Positions 1-8,281 of a DNA stretch of 64,000 nt are shown here, in pieces. A model generated the notes under the pieces. The model did not search any database. It was not told where the DNA came from and worked only from the letters and a program-made list of their open reading frames with translations. Numbering within the stretch: the first letter of the stretch is position 1; the number at the start of each line of letters is the position of its first letter. A program made the translations under genes and the position numbers. This DNA is from Streptomyces sp. SID13031 (GTDB lineage: Bacteria; Actinomycetota; Actinomycetes; Propionibacteriales; Kribbellaceae). The DNA lies in the NCBI RefSeq assembly GCF_010548305.1, contig NZ_JAAGLV010000025.1, forward strand, positions 1 to 64,000, in the 5' to 3' direction.

Positions 1-119
1 CCATCGCAATGAACACGTGGAGAGCCGGATGCGGTGGAAGTCGCACGTCCGGTTCGGAGGGCGGGCCAGGGAAACCCACCAGCCGAAAGGCTGACAGGGC
101 GCCCAGGTCCGACCCCTAC
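1..119 (+). mobile_element. 3' end of a group II intron (domains V and VI)
   Basis: Positions 22-55 fold as a canonical 34-nt domain V: the lower strand starts GAGCCGGAU with the catalytic AGC triad, the upper stem GCGGU pairs with GUCGC around a GGAA tetraloop, a two-base bulge AC follows, and GUCCGGUUC closes it. The next 60 bases can form domain VI. The intron appears to end at CCCCTAC (119), because from base 120 the reading frame resumes as the conserved T-E-H of an IS3 transposase. The intron body and its reverse transcriptase would lie upstream of the window. The exact 3' splice site is inferred. Confidence 0.8.
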
Positions 120-590
120 ACCGAACATGCCACGAGCGAGGGCAAGCTGTATTTGTGCGCGATCAAGGACGTCTACTCCAACCGGATCGTCGGCTACTCG
201 ATCGATTCGCGCATGAAGGCATCTTTGGCGGTGTCGGCGCTGCGGAACGCGATCGCACTACGTGCGCCTGCTGCCGGGCTCATCGTTCACAGCGATCGCG
301 GCTGCCAGTTCAGGTCCAAGAAATTCGTCCGGGTCCTCAAAGCCCACGCACTGCGCGGCTCGATGGGCCGGGTCGGGGCCTGCGGCGACAACGCCGCGAT
401 GGAGTCGTTCTTCGCGCTGCTCCAAAAGAACGTCCTGGACCGGCAACGCTGGCCCAGCCGCCACGAACTCAGGCTGGCGATCGCGTCCTGGATCGAAACC
501 AGGCACCACCGGCGCCGCCGACAACGCCGCCTGGGGAAACTCACACCTATCGAGTTTGAGATGATTGAACCGGTCGCACTCGCGGCCTGA
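120..590 (+). pseudogene. IS3-family transposase (OrfB), C-terminal part interrupted by the intron
   Basis: From TEH onward the sequence reads as the rve/DDE integrase core of an IS3 transposase: KLYLCAIKDVYSNRIVGYS, then IVHSDRG (second catalytic Asp) and GDNAAMESFFALLQKN (catalytic Glu), ending at TGA 588-590. The first catalytic Asp region normally directly before TEH is absent because the group II intron lies there. If the intron splices, the transposase may still be expressed. The apparent Met at position 9 is inside intron RNA and should not be used as a start. Confidence 0.85.
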
Positions 591-631
591 ACCACCACAC
601 CCCGCGAGTCAACCGAACCCGGGGCAGTCCC
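591..631 (+). repeat. Probable right terminal inverted repeat of the IS3 element
   Basis: Immediately after the transposase stop, a GC-rich stretch ending CCCGGGGCAGTCCCC has the look of an IS3-family right end. The left end is outside the window, so pairing cannot be shown. Confidence 0.5.
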
Positions 632-885
632 CACCGCTGTGACGCTGCGCCTCTATCAGCGCCATGAGTCCATGTCCGCGGTCATGGCGACGGTCGGTGG
701 CGAAACCGGGCTGCCCCGCCCTGATCGACGAACTCGCAGAGCTCCACAAATTGGGCCTGCTTCAATCGGTCACGCATTTGTTCGACACCTCTCGCCTCCG
801 CACGTCGATGAACCTCACGGAGGCGAACTGGACCACCTTCGCCTCCGTAGCGGGCGTACGACAGGTAGCCGACGCGACGTTGGAC
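632..885. other. No recognised gene between IS3 and the truncated PEP enzyme
   Basis: A plus-strand frame (about 715-890) reads LIDELAELHKLGLLQS and onward for some 55 residues and could be a scrap of a small helical protein, but it has no start site or family match I can defend. This stretch replaces the missing 3' end of the PEP-utilising gene that comes in from the right on the minus strand. Confidence 0.3.
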
Positions 886-889
886 GTCC

Positions 890-2017
890 GGTCGGCTCGG
901 CCCCGACGGCCCAGCCGGTGATCAGGTCGAACAGAGCGTCGCGCACCTCGTTGCGGGTCAGGTAGAGCATGTCGTCCGCCGTGGCCCAGAAGCCGGCGTC
1001 GGCGAAGACCTTCCCGAGTTCGCGGACCTTGCGCCAGAAGACGCCCATCGTCCAGTGCTCGATGTAGAAGTTGTGGTTCCCGACGTACGGATACGCCATC
1101 GCAGCGAGTCCGCGTTTGGCATCGAACTGCTCGCGCTGGTCGGGGTCGGCGAGCTCGCGGTACTCCGCGACAATCCGATCCTTCTCGGCCACCAGCGCGT
1201 CGACCGGCCGGTCGATGACGTGGCCGTCCTCGATGCGGCGGATGTAGTCCTTGATGTAGCCCAGTGGGATCTCCTGGTGCTCGATCCAGTACTTGTCGTG
1301 GCCGTAGAAACCGTTGCCCACGGTGAAGTTGAACCACGGGTCCTGCGCGCCGATGTAGGCGTCGACCCACCGCGGTCCACCCTCCAGCGCCAGCACCCGG
1401 TCGAGTGTTCCGGTCACGTCGTCGGTGTAGTCGAACGCGCTCTGCAGGCCCGACTCGACCGCGAGGGCAGCCAGCTTCTTCAGCTCGTCGTCGGGCCGGA
1501 ACAATTCCATGTCCACGCCTTGCACCATCGTCGCGATGGCTTGGTCCGGGATGCCTGGGAACAGCTCCTTGCAGAACCCGAAGAAATCCAGGTAGGCGAG
1601 ATAGCCGAGGTTGAGGAACTCGAAGTGGTACTGCCAGTTCTGATAGCACAACTGGAGCAGCCGGTCGTAGTTCTCCATCAGAACCTCGGAGCCGTCCTTG
1701 GCCTTGCCGCTCACGATGTCCTCGAACGGCACCACCTGCGGCAGCGCGGTGAACGAGAGCGACTCCAGTTCGTCGATCGTGCGACGCACCTTCGTCCGCC
1801 AGCCGTCGAGCAGACTGTCCCAGTTCTGGAAGTAGTGGCCCGCCCGCCTCTCGAACTCGGGAACGCGAGCGGCGATCTGCTCCTCCGGCACCGACACCGG
1901 GCTCATGTACAGATATCCCAGGTGGACCTTGAACTCGATGCCGTTGGCCGGCGGGATCAGCAGATGCCTGGTGTTGTACTGGCCGAGGCACTTGACCGCG
2001 AACTCGGCACCGACCGT
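890..2017 (-). pseudogene. PEP-utilising phosphotransferase subunit (CreH-like), central fragment
   Basis: Minus-strand open frame entering at ACG (2017-2015) and reading TVGAEFAVKCLGQYNTRH, then HLGYLYMSPVSVPEEQIA and a long helical PEP-synthase linker region to about DLITGWAVGAEP near 895. The start proposed by a simple ORF call (1906) is internal: the frame continues upstream to 2017, where an IS256 fragment begins. Its first 63 codons are at 15119-15307 on the same strand, and the two pieces join in frame at a shared CGT. The 3' end, which should carry the swivelling phospho-His domain, is lost near 890. The intact protein would act with the ATP-binding subunit encoded at 15342-16415. Confidence 0.85.
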
Positions 2018-2277
2018 TCCTCAGCTTCGACCCAGAGATCCGGCGGGTGATCTGTTCAACCAACGCCATCGAGTCCGTGAACGCCCGGATCCGTCGCGCG
2101 GTCAAGGCCCGTGGACACTTCCCCAACGAACAAGCCGCACTCAAGTGCGTCTACCTCGCAGTCATGAGCCTGGACCCGACCGGCACCGGCCGCAAACGCT
2201 GGACGATGCGCTGGAAACCAGCCTTGAACGCCTTCGAGATCGCCTTCGACGGCCGCCTCGCCGCCGGACGCAAGTAA
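2015..2277 (+). pseudogene. IS256-family transposase, C-terminal fragment
   Basis: Frame begins at the junction with the PEP gene and reads PFLSFDPEIRRVICSTNAIE, the conserved C-terminal block of IS256/mutator transposases with the catalytic Glu in NAIE, then IRRAVKARGHFPNEQAALK and ends at TAA 2275-2277. About three quarters of the transposase is missing at the left, truncated exactly where the split PEP gene resumes. Confidence 0.9.
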
Positions 2278-2290
2278 CCCTCTTCAACCC

Positions 2291-2317
2291 GAGTTACACC
2301 GTTCTTTTGACAGACCC
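2291..2317 (+). repeat. IS256-type right terminal inverted repeat
   Basis: GAGTTACACCGTTCTTTTGA followed by CAGACCC directly after the transposase stop matches the usual end of IS256-family elements (complement begins GGGTCTGTCAAAAG). The left repeat is absent, consistent with a truncated element. Confidence 0.7.
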
Positions 2318-2453
2318 GACCTAGGCGTGATGCCGAGCGCCTCACGTCAGGCTTGCGGAACCCATTCACACCCACTGAGGGTGAAACTTTGCGACATCGC
2401 CCAGCGTATGCCGTGGTGCGGGGTTCATTCACAGGGAGGTAATCTAGGCTTTC

Positions 2454-3668
2454 GTGAGCAACGGTGCGAACATCCGAGACATCTATGCTGGCTACGATCT
2501 GGTCGTTGTCGGGTCCGGCTTTTTCGGCCTCACGATCGCGGAGCGGACGGCGACCCAACTGGGGAAGCGTGTGCTTGTGATCGAACGACGAGCCCACATC
2601 GGCGGCAACGCCTACTCTGAGCCCGAACCGCAGACCGGCATCGAGGTGCACAAGTACGGCGCGCACCTGTTCCACACCTCGAACAAGAGAGTGTGGGACT
2701 ACGCGAACCGGTTCACCGAGTTCACCGGCTATCAGCACCGCGTGTTCGCGCACTACCGGGGCCAAGTTTACGCCTTCCCAATGAACCTCGCGCTGATCAA
2801 CAGCTTCTTCGGCAGGTCCTTCACCCCGGACGAGGCTAAGGCGCTCATTGCCGAGCAGTCGGCGGAGATCAAGACCGAGGACGCGCAGAACCTCGAGGAG
2901 AAGGCGATATCGCTGATCGGCCGCCCGCTCTACGAGGCATTCGTCCGCGGCTACACCGCAAAGCAGTGGCAGACCGACCCCAAGGATTTGGACGCTGCAA
3001 TCATCACCCGCCTCCCAGTCCGATACAACTTCAACAACCGTTACTTCAACGACACCTACGAGGGTCTGCCTGTAGACGGATACACCGCGTGGCTGAAGAA
3101 GATGGCTGACCACGAGTACATCGACGTGCGACTGAACACCGACTACTTCGACGTCCGCGACCATATCCCGGCCGGAACCACCACGGTTTACACCGGCCCG
3201 CTGGACCGCTACTTCGACTACTCGGCGGGGGGACTGGGCTGGCGCACGCTGGACTTCGAGACTGAGGTTTTGCCAACCGGCGACTATCAGGGCACCTCCG
3301 TCATGAATTACAATGACGAAGCGGTCCCTTACACCCGCATCCACGAGTTCCGGCATTTCCACCCGGAGCGCACCAACTACCCGCCGGACAAGACGGTCAT
3401 CGTCCGTGAGTACTCGCGCTTTGCCGAGTCCGGCGACGAGCCGTACTACCCGATCAACACCCCGGAAGACCGCGAGAAGCTCTCGCACTACCGGGCCCTG
3501 GCCAAGGCGGAGGCTGCCGAGAAGAACCTCATCTTCGGCGGCCGACTGGGCACCTACCAGTATCTCGACATGCACATGGCGATCGGTTCGGCACTATCAG
3601 TGTTCGACAACAAGGTCTCCCCGCATCTGACCGCCGGCGCCCCACTCGACGGTTCGCTGGACGGCTAG
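2454..3668 (+). CDS. glf: UDP-galactopyranose mutase
   Basis: A 404-residue flavoenzyme that interconverts UDP-galactopyranose and UDP-galactofuranose in the cytoplasm, supplying Galf for cell-wall or surface glycans. Visible features are an N-terminal FAD-binding Rossmann motif (LVVVGSGFFGLTIAE, about residues 16-30), the E-R-R-x-H-I-G-G-N second FAD motif, YGAHLFHT, and RYFNDTYEGLP, all typical of Glf. Length matches the family (370-400) plus a short N-terminal extension. The GTG start at 2454 follows GGAGGT at 2435-2440 with a long spacer of 13. It lies convergent to the sugar operon at 3898-7665, with hairpins between them, and inside the 13.1-kb inserted block. Confidence 0.93.
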   Translation: MSNGANIRDIYAGYDLVVVGSGFFGLTIAERTATQLGKRVLVIERRAHIGGNAYSEPEPQTGIEVHKYGAHLFHTSNKRVWDYANRFTEFTGYQHRVFAHYRGQVYAFPMNLALINSFFGRSFTPDEAKALIAEQSAEIKTEDAQNLEEKAISLIGRPLYEAFVRGYTAKQWQTDPKDLDAAIITRLPVRYNFNNRYFNDTYEGLPVDGYTAWLKKMADHEYIDVRLNTDYFDVRDHIPAGTTTVYTGPLDRYFDYSAGGLGWRTLDFETEVLPTGDYQGTSVMNYNDEAVPYTRIHEFRHFHPERTNYPPDKTVIVREYSRFAESGDEPYYPINTPEDREKLSHYRALAKAEAAEKNLIFGGRLGTYQYLDMHMAIGSALSVFDNKVSPHLTAGAPLDGSLDG

Positions 3669-3826
3669 GGCACTCGGAGGGGGAGCATCGCGCCGGGCTG
3701 CGTCCACGGTGCCATTGCCAAACTGGGCGGTGGCGAAGGCGGCTCGCTGTTGCTCTTCGGCGGAGCACAGTGTGGCATCGGCCTGGTCTGGGCCGTGGTG
3801 GACAAGCAACGGCGGCGCGACTGGCT

Positions 3827-3869
3827 GGCCCCCCGTGCTGGGGGGGCCCGCCGCGCACTGCGCGCGGCG
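3827..3869. terminator. Two adjacent hairpins between convergent glf and gtrA-like genes
   Basis: GGCCCCCC (3827-3834) pairs with GGGGGGCC (3841-3848), and CGCCGCGC (3849-3856) pairs with GCGCGGCG (3862-3869). Neither has a T-tract, as is usual for actinobacterial terminators. Position between convergent stops supports a bidirectional terminator. Confidence 0.65.
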
Positions 3870-3897
3870 TGTTGGCGGACCAGAAGGTACCCATGCG

Positions 3898-4323
3898 CTA
3901 GTCGATCTGGACCTGCGTAGTCGTCTGGGCTACCCGTTCAAACACCCACAAACGCAATACGATGAACCGGCCGACTGTGCCAACCGCCGACGCCAGCACC
4001 AACACTACGATCTCCAACCACCTCGGTGTCGCGGCCACCGTGATGCCAAGCAACAGTAGCGCCCCTGACGTCACGACGTAGTACCCCACGAACACCATGA
4101 AACCCTGCAGGTGCACTCGACCGACCGAGTTGCCAGTGGCACCGAAGGTGAAGCGGCGGTTGGCTTCTGTATTGAGGATGGTGCACACCGTCAGTGCCAG
4201 CAGGTTCGATGACAGCGCCCCCCACCACCCGCGCATGACCGCATACAGGACGAGTTGGACCAGCACAGACACGGCACCGATGACGCCGAACGTGCCGATC
4301 TGGCGGATCAGGTTAGGTTTCAC
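3898..4323 (-). CDS. GtrA-family membrane protein
   Basis: About 141 residues with four predicted membrane helices: IGTFGVIGAVSVLVQLVLY, a second around WWGALSSNLLALTVCTILN, a third around FMVFVGYYVVTSGALLLLG and a fourth around IVVLVLASAVGTVGRFIVLR, with the family N-R-x-F-T-F motif (EANRRFTF). GtrA proteins are thought to flip polyprenyl-phosphate-linked sugars, working with a GT2 of the GtrB type, and a GT2 gene heads this operon. I prefer the GTG at 4323 (GGAGAGG ten bases upstream) over an upstream ATG at 4380 that would overlap the preceding gene. Last gene of the operon. Confidence 0.85.
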   Translation of the reverse strand: MKPNLIRQIGTFGVIGAVSVLVQLVLYAVMRGWWGALSSNLLALTVCTILNTEANRRFTFGATGNSVGRVHLQGFMVFVGYYVVTSGALLLLGITVAATPRWLEIVVLVLASAVGTVGRFIVLRLWVFERVAQTTTQVQID

Positions 4324-4342
4324 CAGATCGGTACCTCTCCGT

Positions 4343-5710
4343 TCAAAGCCGCCTTGGACTGGTCGATTTCGCCGTGTCACCAGTCACCCTGCGCCATAGC
4401 GACGAAGAGAAGTGCGGGTCGACGAGCTCACTGAATTCGCGCCACCGCGGATACATCACCTTGAAGACCTCTGGTGTTAATGCCGAGTCTTTCGCGAGAT
4501 AGACCTTGCCTCCGAGTTCGAGCATGGCCTTGTCCAGTTCATGGAAAAGCCGGAGGGTCTGCTGGCCCTTGTTCACGAAATCGATCGCGCCGCCGAGGCC
4601 CTCGGTCGGGAAGGACATCATCCCAGGGAAGGTGTTGGTCCCGTACCGCTTGAGTATCGCTAAGAACGGGATGTTGCCGGAGCGGTGAATCATGTCCACC
4701 AGCAGCGGGAGCCCCACCGGGACATTACGTGACGGGATTACGAAGTGGTATTGATAGAAACCATTCCTCCCGAGCAAGCGGTTCCACCGGCTCACCGCAT
4801 CCAACTGGTAGAAGAACTTCTCGTAGCCTATCTGACCCGGTCGCTGCCGCTTGCTGCGGAATAGGTACGCCTTGTTGAAAGCGCGTACCGACATCTCATT
4901 GACCAGCCACTGCGGACACTCGAAGGGGACGTTCAGTATCGGCAATCCGCTATTTGAGGGACCAGGTGTTGCCGCCGCGCGCCCGGGGGTTGGTGAAGCC
5001 TCGTTGCCGCAGTCAAGTATCCCTCTGAACGTCCGCTTGTTGGCCAGGTCGATCCAGGCGGTTGCATACTCATGGGATCCGATCGAGGACGCGACGAGTT
5101 CGATGAATCGCGAGAGGCTCGAGAAGGCGATGGTCTCCGCGTCGATTAACGAGGACTCGATCCGCCGCAACTGGATTTCGACGCTCGCGATGAGCCCGGT
5201 CAAGCCCATTCCGCCCACAGTGGCACGAAACAGCGCTTTGTTGTCGGTGGGACTGCACAATCGACGAGAGCCGTCCGTGCGCAAGAGTTCGATCTCGCGA
5301 ACGTACTGGCCGAATGATCCCGCGGCGGGGTGATTTCGCCCGTGGACGTCGTGCGCCACCGCGCCGCCCACAGACACGTGGCGCGTACTAGGCGTCACTG
5401 CCAGTCGCCAGCCATAGGGTGCAGCCAGCCGCTGAATCATGCCGATCGTTACGCCTGACTCGCACTTGATCAGACCGGATTCTGTGTCGAAGGACAGAAC
5501 CCTGTTCTGGTTGGTCATGTCCAGCAACGTGTTACCACCGTTGAGGCAGCTGTCGCCGTAGGAATGCCCATAGCCGCGCGGCAGCAATGTGCCGTGAGCA
5601 TCACTCAACGTCACGAGGTCCCTGACCTCGCGTGGTGCTTCGACCACCCTTTGACTCAGCCGGTGAACCCGGTTCCACGCCAGCGGTGTCGTTGCATTCT
5701 CACTACCCAT
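4343..5710 (-). CDS. FAD-linked oxidoreductase related to decaprenylphosphoryl-ribose oxidase (DprE1)
   Basis: A 455-residue FAD-binding type 4 oxidase. The N-terminal half has the FAD loop LPRGYGHSYGDSCLNGG and the VSVGGAVAHDVHGRNHP motif that in DprE1 holds the flavin; the C-terminal half (from about residue 250) matches the D-arabinono-lactone-oxidase-like fold, ending with the LSFPxxG...DF region. In DprE1 that last stretch carries the benzothiazinone-reactive Cys (NICVDF); here it reads GGAIDF, so the Cys is Ala. Start ATG 5710 has GGGAGAGGGGG nine bases upstream; it overlaps the preceding gene by eight bases. It probably oxidises a polyprenyl-phosphate sugar or another lipid-linked sugar; the true substrate is unknown. 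Confidence 0.82.
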   Translation of the reverse strand: MGSENATTPLAWNRVHRLSQRVVEAPREVRDLVTLSDAHGTLLPRGYGHSYGDSCLNGGNTLLDMTNQNRVLSFDTESGLIKCESGVTIGMIQRLAAPYGWRLAVTPSTRHVSVGGAVAHDVHGRNHPAAGSFGQYVREIELLRTDGSRRLCSPTDNKALFRATVGGMGLTGLIASVEIQLRRIESSLIDAETIAFSSLSRFIELVASSIGSHEYATAWIDLANKRTFRGILDCGNEASPTPGRAAATPGPSNSGLPILNVPFECPQWLVNEMSVRAFNKAYLFRSKRQRPGQIGYEKFFYQLDAVSRWNRLLGRNGFYQYHFVIPSRNVPVGLPLLVDMIHRSGNIPFLAILKRYGTNTFPGMMSFPTEGLGGAIDFVNKGQQTLRLFHELDKAMLELGGKVYLAKDSALTPEVFKVMYPRWREFSELVDPHFSSSLWRRVTGDTAKSTSPRRL

Positions 5711-6713
5711 CGTGGCTGCCCCCTCTCCCTGCATCCTGATGATGCTGGTCAGCGGACCTGGCTCTCAGTAGCGCTGCGAGGCCCCCCAATGCCACCAAGG
5801 CCCCGCTGAAGGGAAGCAGCGGCAGTTGCCCCTTCGGCGGAGGGACCTCGGCGCAAGCGATAAGTTGTTCGACCGCCCGGGCCTTCGCGAACGGCCTGTC
5901 GCCGATCAATTGGTTCGCGTACTTGTTGACTGCACGGCGACACACTTCCGCCGCAGTCGTAGGCTCTGTTCGATCCGCTTCGGCGTACTGTTGGATCTGG
6001 AGATCACGGGCCGGAATGTTCCACTTGGCATCTCCACCGAAGAACACATTTGGAGAGCCCTGGTTCGTCAGCACGTACGCCGCCATGAAGACGGCCGACG
6101 CCGGCGCCGCGGTCACCATTAGAATTCGTAACCTAGCAGCGACCGTTGCCTTAGGAAACCAGAGTTGCTGAACTTCGAGATAGCGCCGCGCTAGGAAGTA
6201 GGAAGCGACTAGGATGGTGGCCTCAGTCGCGATCGCTAGAATTTTACTGACGATGACCAGCGAGTTTTCGGAACAGGGTGGCAATAGCAAGATCAATGCT
6301 GTGGCAGCGTCGCCGTAGGTAGAGTAGAGGCTAGACGCCACGTATTGCAGGCCGAACAAGAGGTTCGCGACGCTGTAGACAGCCAGCACCAGCGCGAGCC
6401 ATCGCCATTTCACTCGCCTTCCCTGCCGTAGCGCCACTAGGCTGAAGATGATCTGCGACAGTGGACCTGCCACCAACGGGAAAACTCTAGGAAGGCTGCC
6501 GACATTGTCATCAAAAGAAAAGTTTCCGTATCCGTCGCCGAACGCCGGCATCTTAATACCGATCATTTTTGCACCGAAAAGGCCGCTCACCAGCAGATGC
6601 GACAACTCATGGATCAGGACACCTACCCACAGGGTGCCCCAGATAATCACGGCGAGCAAGGTTGCGAAGGCCAGCAGGCGATACGGTTGCCGTTGTGACA
6701 TTCGAACGTTCAT
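5703..6713 (-). CDS. M50-like membrane zinc protease family protein
   Basis: About 336 residues. A first membrane segment (LLAFATLLAVIIWGTLWVGV) runs straight into HELSH, the HExxH zinc motif of intramembrane M50 proteases, then VAGPLSQIIFSLVAL and further hydrophobic segments, a soluble region with two Cys, and a final membrane helix before a basic tail. The family cleaves membrane or secreted substrates, but many actinobacterial members with this layout have no known role. Start at ATG 6713 (GGAGGGGG just upstream); an alternative ATG at 6788 would overlap the stop of the GT2 gene. Tightly coupled with both neighbours in the sugar operon. Confidence 0.72.
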   Translation of the reverse strand: MNVRMSQRQPYRLLAFATLLAVIIWGTLWVGVLIHELSHLLVSGLFGAKMIGIKMPAFGDGYGNFSFDDNVGSLPRVFPLVAGPLSQIIFSLVALRQGRRVKWRWLALVLAVYSVANLLFGLQYVASSLYSTYGDAATALILLLPPCSENSLVIVSKILAIATEATILVASYFLARRYLEVQQLWFPKATVAARLRILMVTAAPASAVFMAAYVLTNQGSPNVFFGGDAKWNIPARDLQIQQYAEADRTEPTTAAEVCRRAVNKYANQLIGDRPFAKARAVEQLIACAEVPPPKGQLPLLPFSGALVALGGLAALLRARSADQHHQDAGRGGSHDG

Positions 6714-6789
6714 GCCCCCTCCGTGGTCTCGGAGGTCCTTCAGGCGGTCGAGATCACTCGTGGCCGGTATTTCGGCATTCCCACCCATC

Positions 6790-7665
6790 TCAGGCGATCT
6801 TCTTGAGTCGCTCTGCCGCGACATCGCCGCGGGGTAGGTGCCCGCTCGATGCGGCCGTCGCACCACTGAAATAGGCGCCGTGAGCCAGGAAGTTGTAGGT
6901 CATCGGATCGAACGTGGTCCGCCACGCGACTAGTTGCGCAAGATTCTTCGCACACACCCGCAGCAGGCGCCAGCCATGGATCGAGACTTTTCCCGTTGTC
7001 CGCTGCCGATGAGAAATCGGAACATATACGACCGGGACCTGCAGGGCATGCGCGACGATCGACATGTACACATTTGGAATGAAGACATTGCTCGGGATGT
7101 GCTTGAGTGCAAAGTTGAGGTAATTTCTGCCCATCAGTCGATACGGAACGTTCGAATCGGGAATGTTGACCTGGAATAGCACTCGTTGGAGTAGCCTCAG
7201 TGAGCGCGAAATGAACCTCCTGTGAAGCGGCGAGTTTCGTCGCACACGGCAACCCAACACGAAGGGGGCGCGGTCGCGGAGCTCCCATAGCGAAGCGAAC
7301 TCGCTAGGTTCGAACTCATTATCGGAGTCAATCTGAAATATGTATTCCGCCTGGCTTTCCAAAGCGAGTTGGTATCCGTGAATAACAGAAGGGCCGTGCC
7401 CGCCGCATCTCTGCTTGACGACCTTGAGGCGCTGATCTTTCGTTGCCAGTTCGGCTAATATCTGACTGGTGCCATCCGTGGACCCGTCATCAATGATGAT
7501 CATGTGCACCATATGTTCATCAGTCAACCCTGCTGTGTCGAGCGTCGCAATCCACTCCTCTAACACCTGTCGAATGCAGCCGACTTCGTTGTATACAGGG
7601 ACTACGACAGCGAGTTCGCGCTTGACTTCCGACGATTGCTCCACCCATGCGTGGGTTGTATGCAT
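6790..7665 (-). CDS. Family 2 glycosyltransferase (GtrB/DPM1-like)
   Basis: 291 residues. The GT-A fold is clear: LAVVVPVYNEVGCIRQVLE at 18-36, MIIIDDGSTDGT at about 55-66 and the DxD-type metal motif QIDSDNE near residue 112. A basic segment ISHRQRTTGKVSIHGWRLL follows, typical of polyprenyl-phosphate glycosyltransferases. There are no C-terminal membrane helices. Likely transfers a sugar from a nucleotide donor to polyprenyl phosphate on the inner membrane face, with the GtrA-like product at 3898-4323 as flippase. First gene of the operon; a weak AAAGG precedes ATG 7665. Confidence 0.85.
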   Translation of the reverse strand: MHTTHAWVEQSSEVKRELAVVVPVYNEVGCIRQVLEEWIATLDTAGLTDEHMVHMIIIDDGSTDGTSQILAELATKDQRLKVVKQRCGGHGPSVIHGYQLALESQAEYIFQIDSDNEFEPSEFASLWELRDRAPFVLGCRVRRNSPLHRRFISRSLRLLQRVLFQVNIPDSNVPYRLMGRNYLNFALKHIPSNVFIPNVYMSIVAHALQVPVVYVPISHRQRTTGKVSIHGWRLLRVCAKNLAQLVAWRTTFDPMTYNFLAHGAYFSGATAASSGHLPRGDVAAERLKKIA

Positions 7666-7825
7666 CTAAGTTGCCTTTCACTCGATACCCAAGAGATTCT
7701 TGCGACCTGTTACCTTCCTAGCGGAACCCGGCCACCAGCGAGGTGCATCAGTAGGTATCCAAAGCGGCTCCGGGAGCGACGAGTATGCGATCTTCCCGGA
7801 TAGCGTCACGCCCTTCAGATTCAGT

Positions 7826-7860
7826 CACATCGGGGGCGCCTCCTAGCCGAGACCCCAATA
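7826..7860 (-). promoter_or_regulatory. Paired G-tract element, divergent copy, upstream of the GT2 operon
   Basis: On the minus strand it reads ATTGGGGTCTCGGCTAGGAG then GCGCCCCCGATG. It shares the TTGGGG start and the GGNGCNCCCC-GATG end with the copy at 28376-28409, but is about 160 bp from the gene start rather than 65-80. Weak member. Confidence 0.35.
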
Positions 7861-7924
7861 AAATGAACGGAACCCGATGGCGGCAATCTGTCCCACCCCG
7901 GTTTGATGCACACGAGTCTGATTG

Positions 7925-8095
7925 CGACGCGACTATGGCGATGTCGGGCCGGTGGGGGATGACGGCGGAGACGTTGCGGCGATCGGTCCGCCAGGCCGTG
8001 ATCGACCCCGGCCAGTGGGGTGACTTCTGAGTCGGCGCGTGAGATCCGTGAGTTGAAGCGGAAGAACGCCGAGCTCGAGCGCACGGTCGAGATGC
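7925..8095 (+). pseudogene. IS3-family OrfA remnant
   Basis: Two frames together read a leader ending in a stop at 8028-8030 followed by EIRELKRKNAELERTVE, the leucine-zipper end of IS3 OrfA proteins. A frameshift separates the halves and OrfB is absent. Confidence 0.7.
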
Positions 8096-8103
8096 GTAGG
8101 GCG

Positions 8104-8281
8104 GGTGGCTGTCGCGCGAATGGTTTGGCTGCCTGATTGCGGTCGCAGCTTGGTGGGTGACCGGGCCGTGGCAGCGTGGTCAGTGAGGCGGTAGATCTTC
8201 GGCTTCGGGCGTCGAGGGCAGATCTCTGCGACAGCTTTACCTAACCAGCGCCTAGCCTTCCGGCTAGCCTGGCCGCTGTCA
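8104..8281. other. Possible transposase tail remnant, otherwise no gene
   Basis: A minus-strand frame reads CPRRPKPKIYRLTDHAATA, a basic stretch of the kind found at the C-termini of some IS4-type transposases. Too short to assign firmly. Confidence 0.25.

Noticed and set aside
762..2144. A 460-codon minus-strand frame over the PEP fragment
   Set aside because: Wrong frame; the parallel frame holds the clear PEP-enzyme sequence.
2151..3575. A 474-codon minus-strand frame opposite glf
   Set aside because: Shadow frame created by glf codon bias; composition and lack of motifs argue against it.
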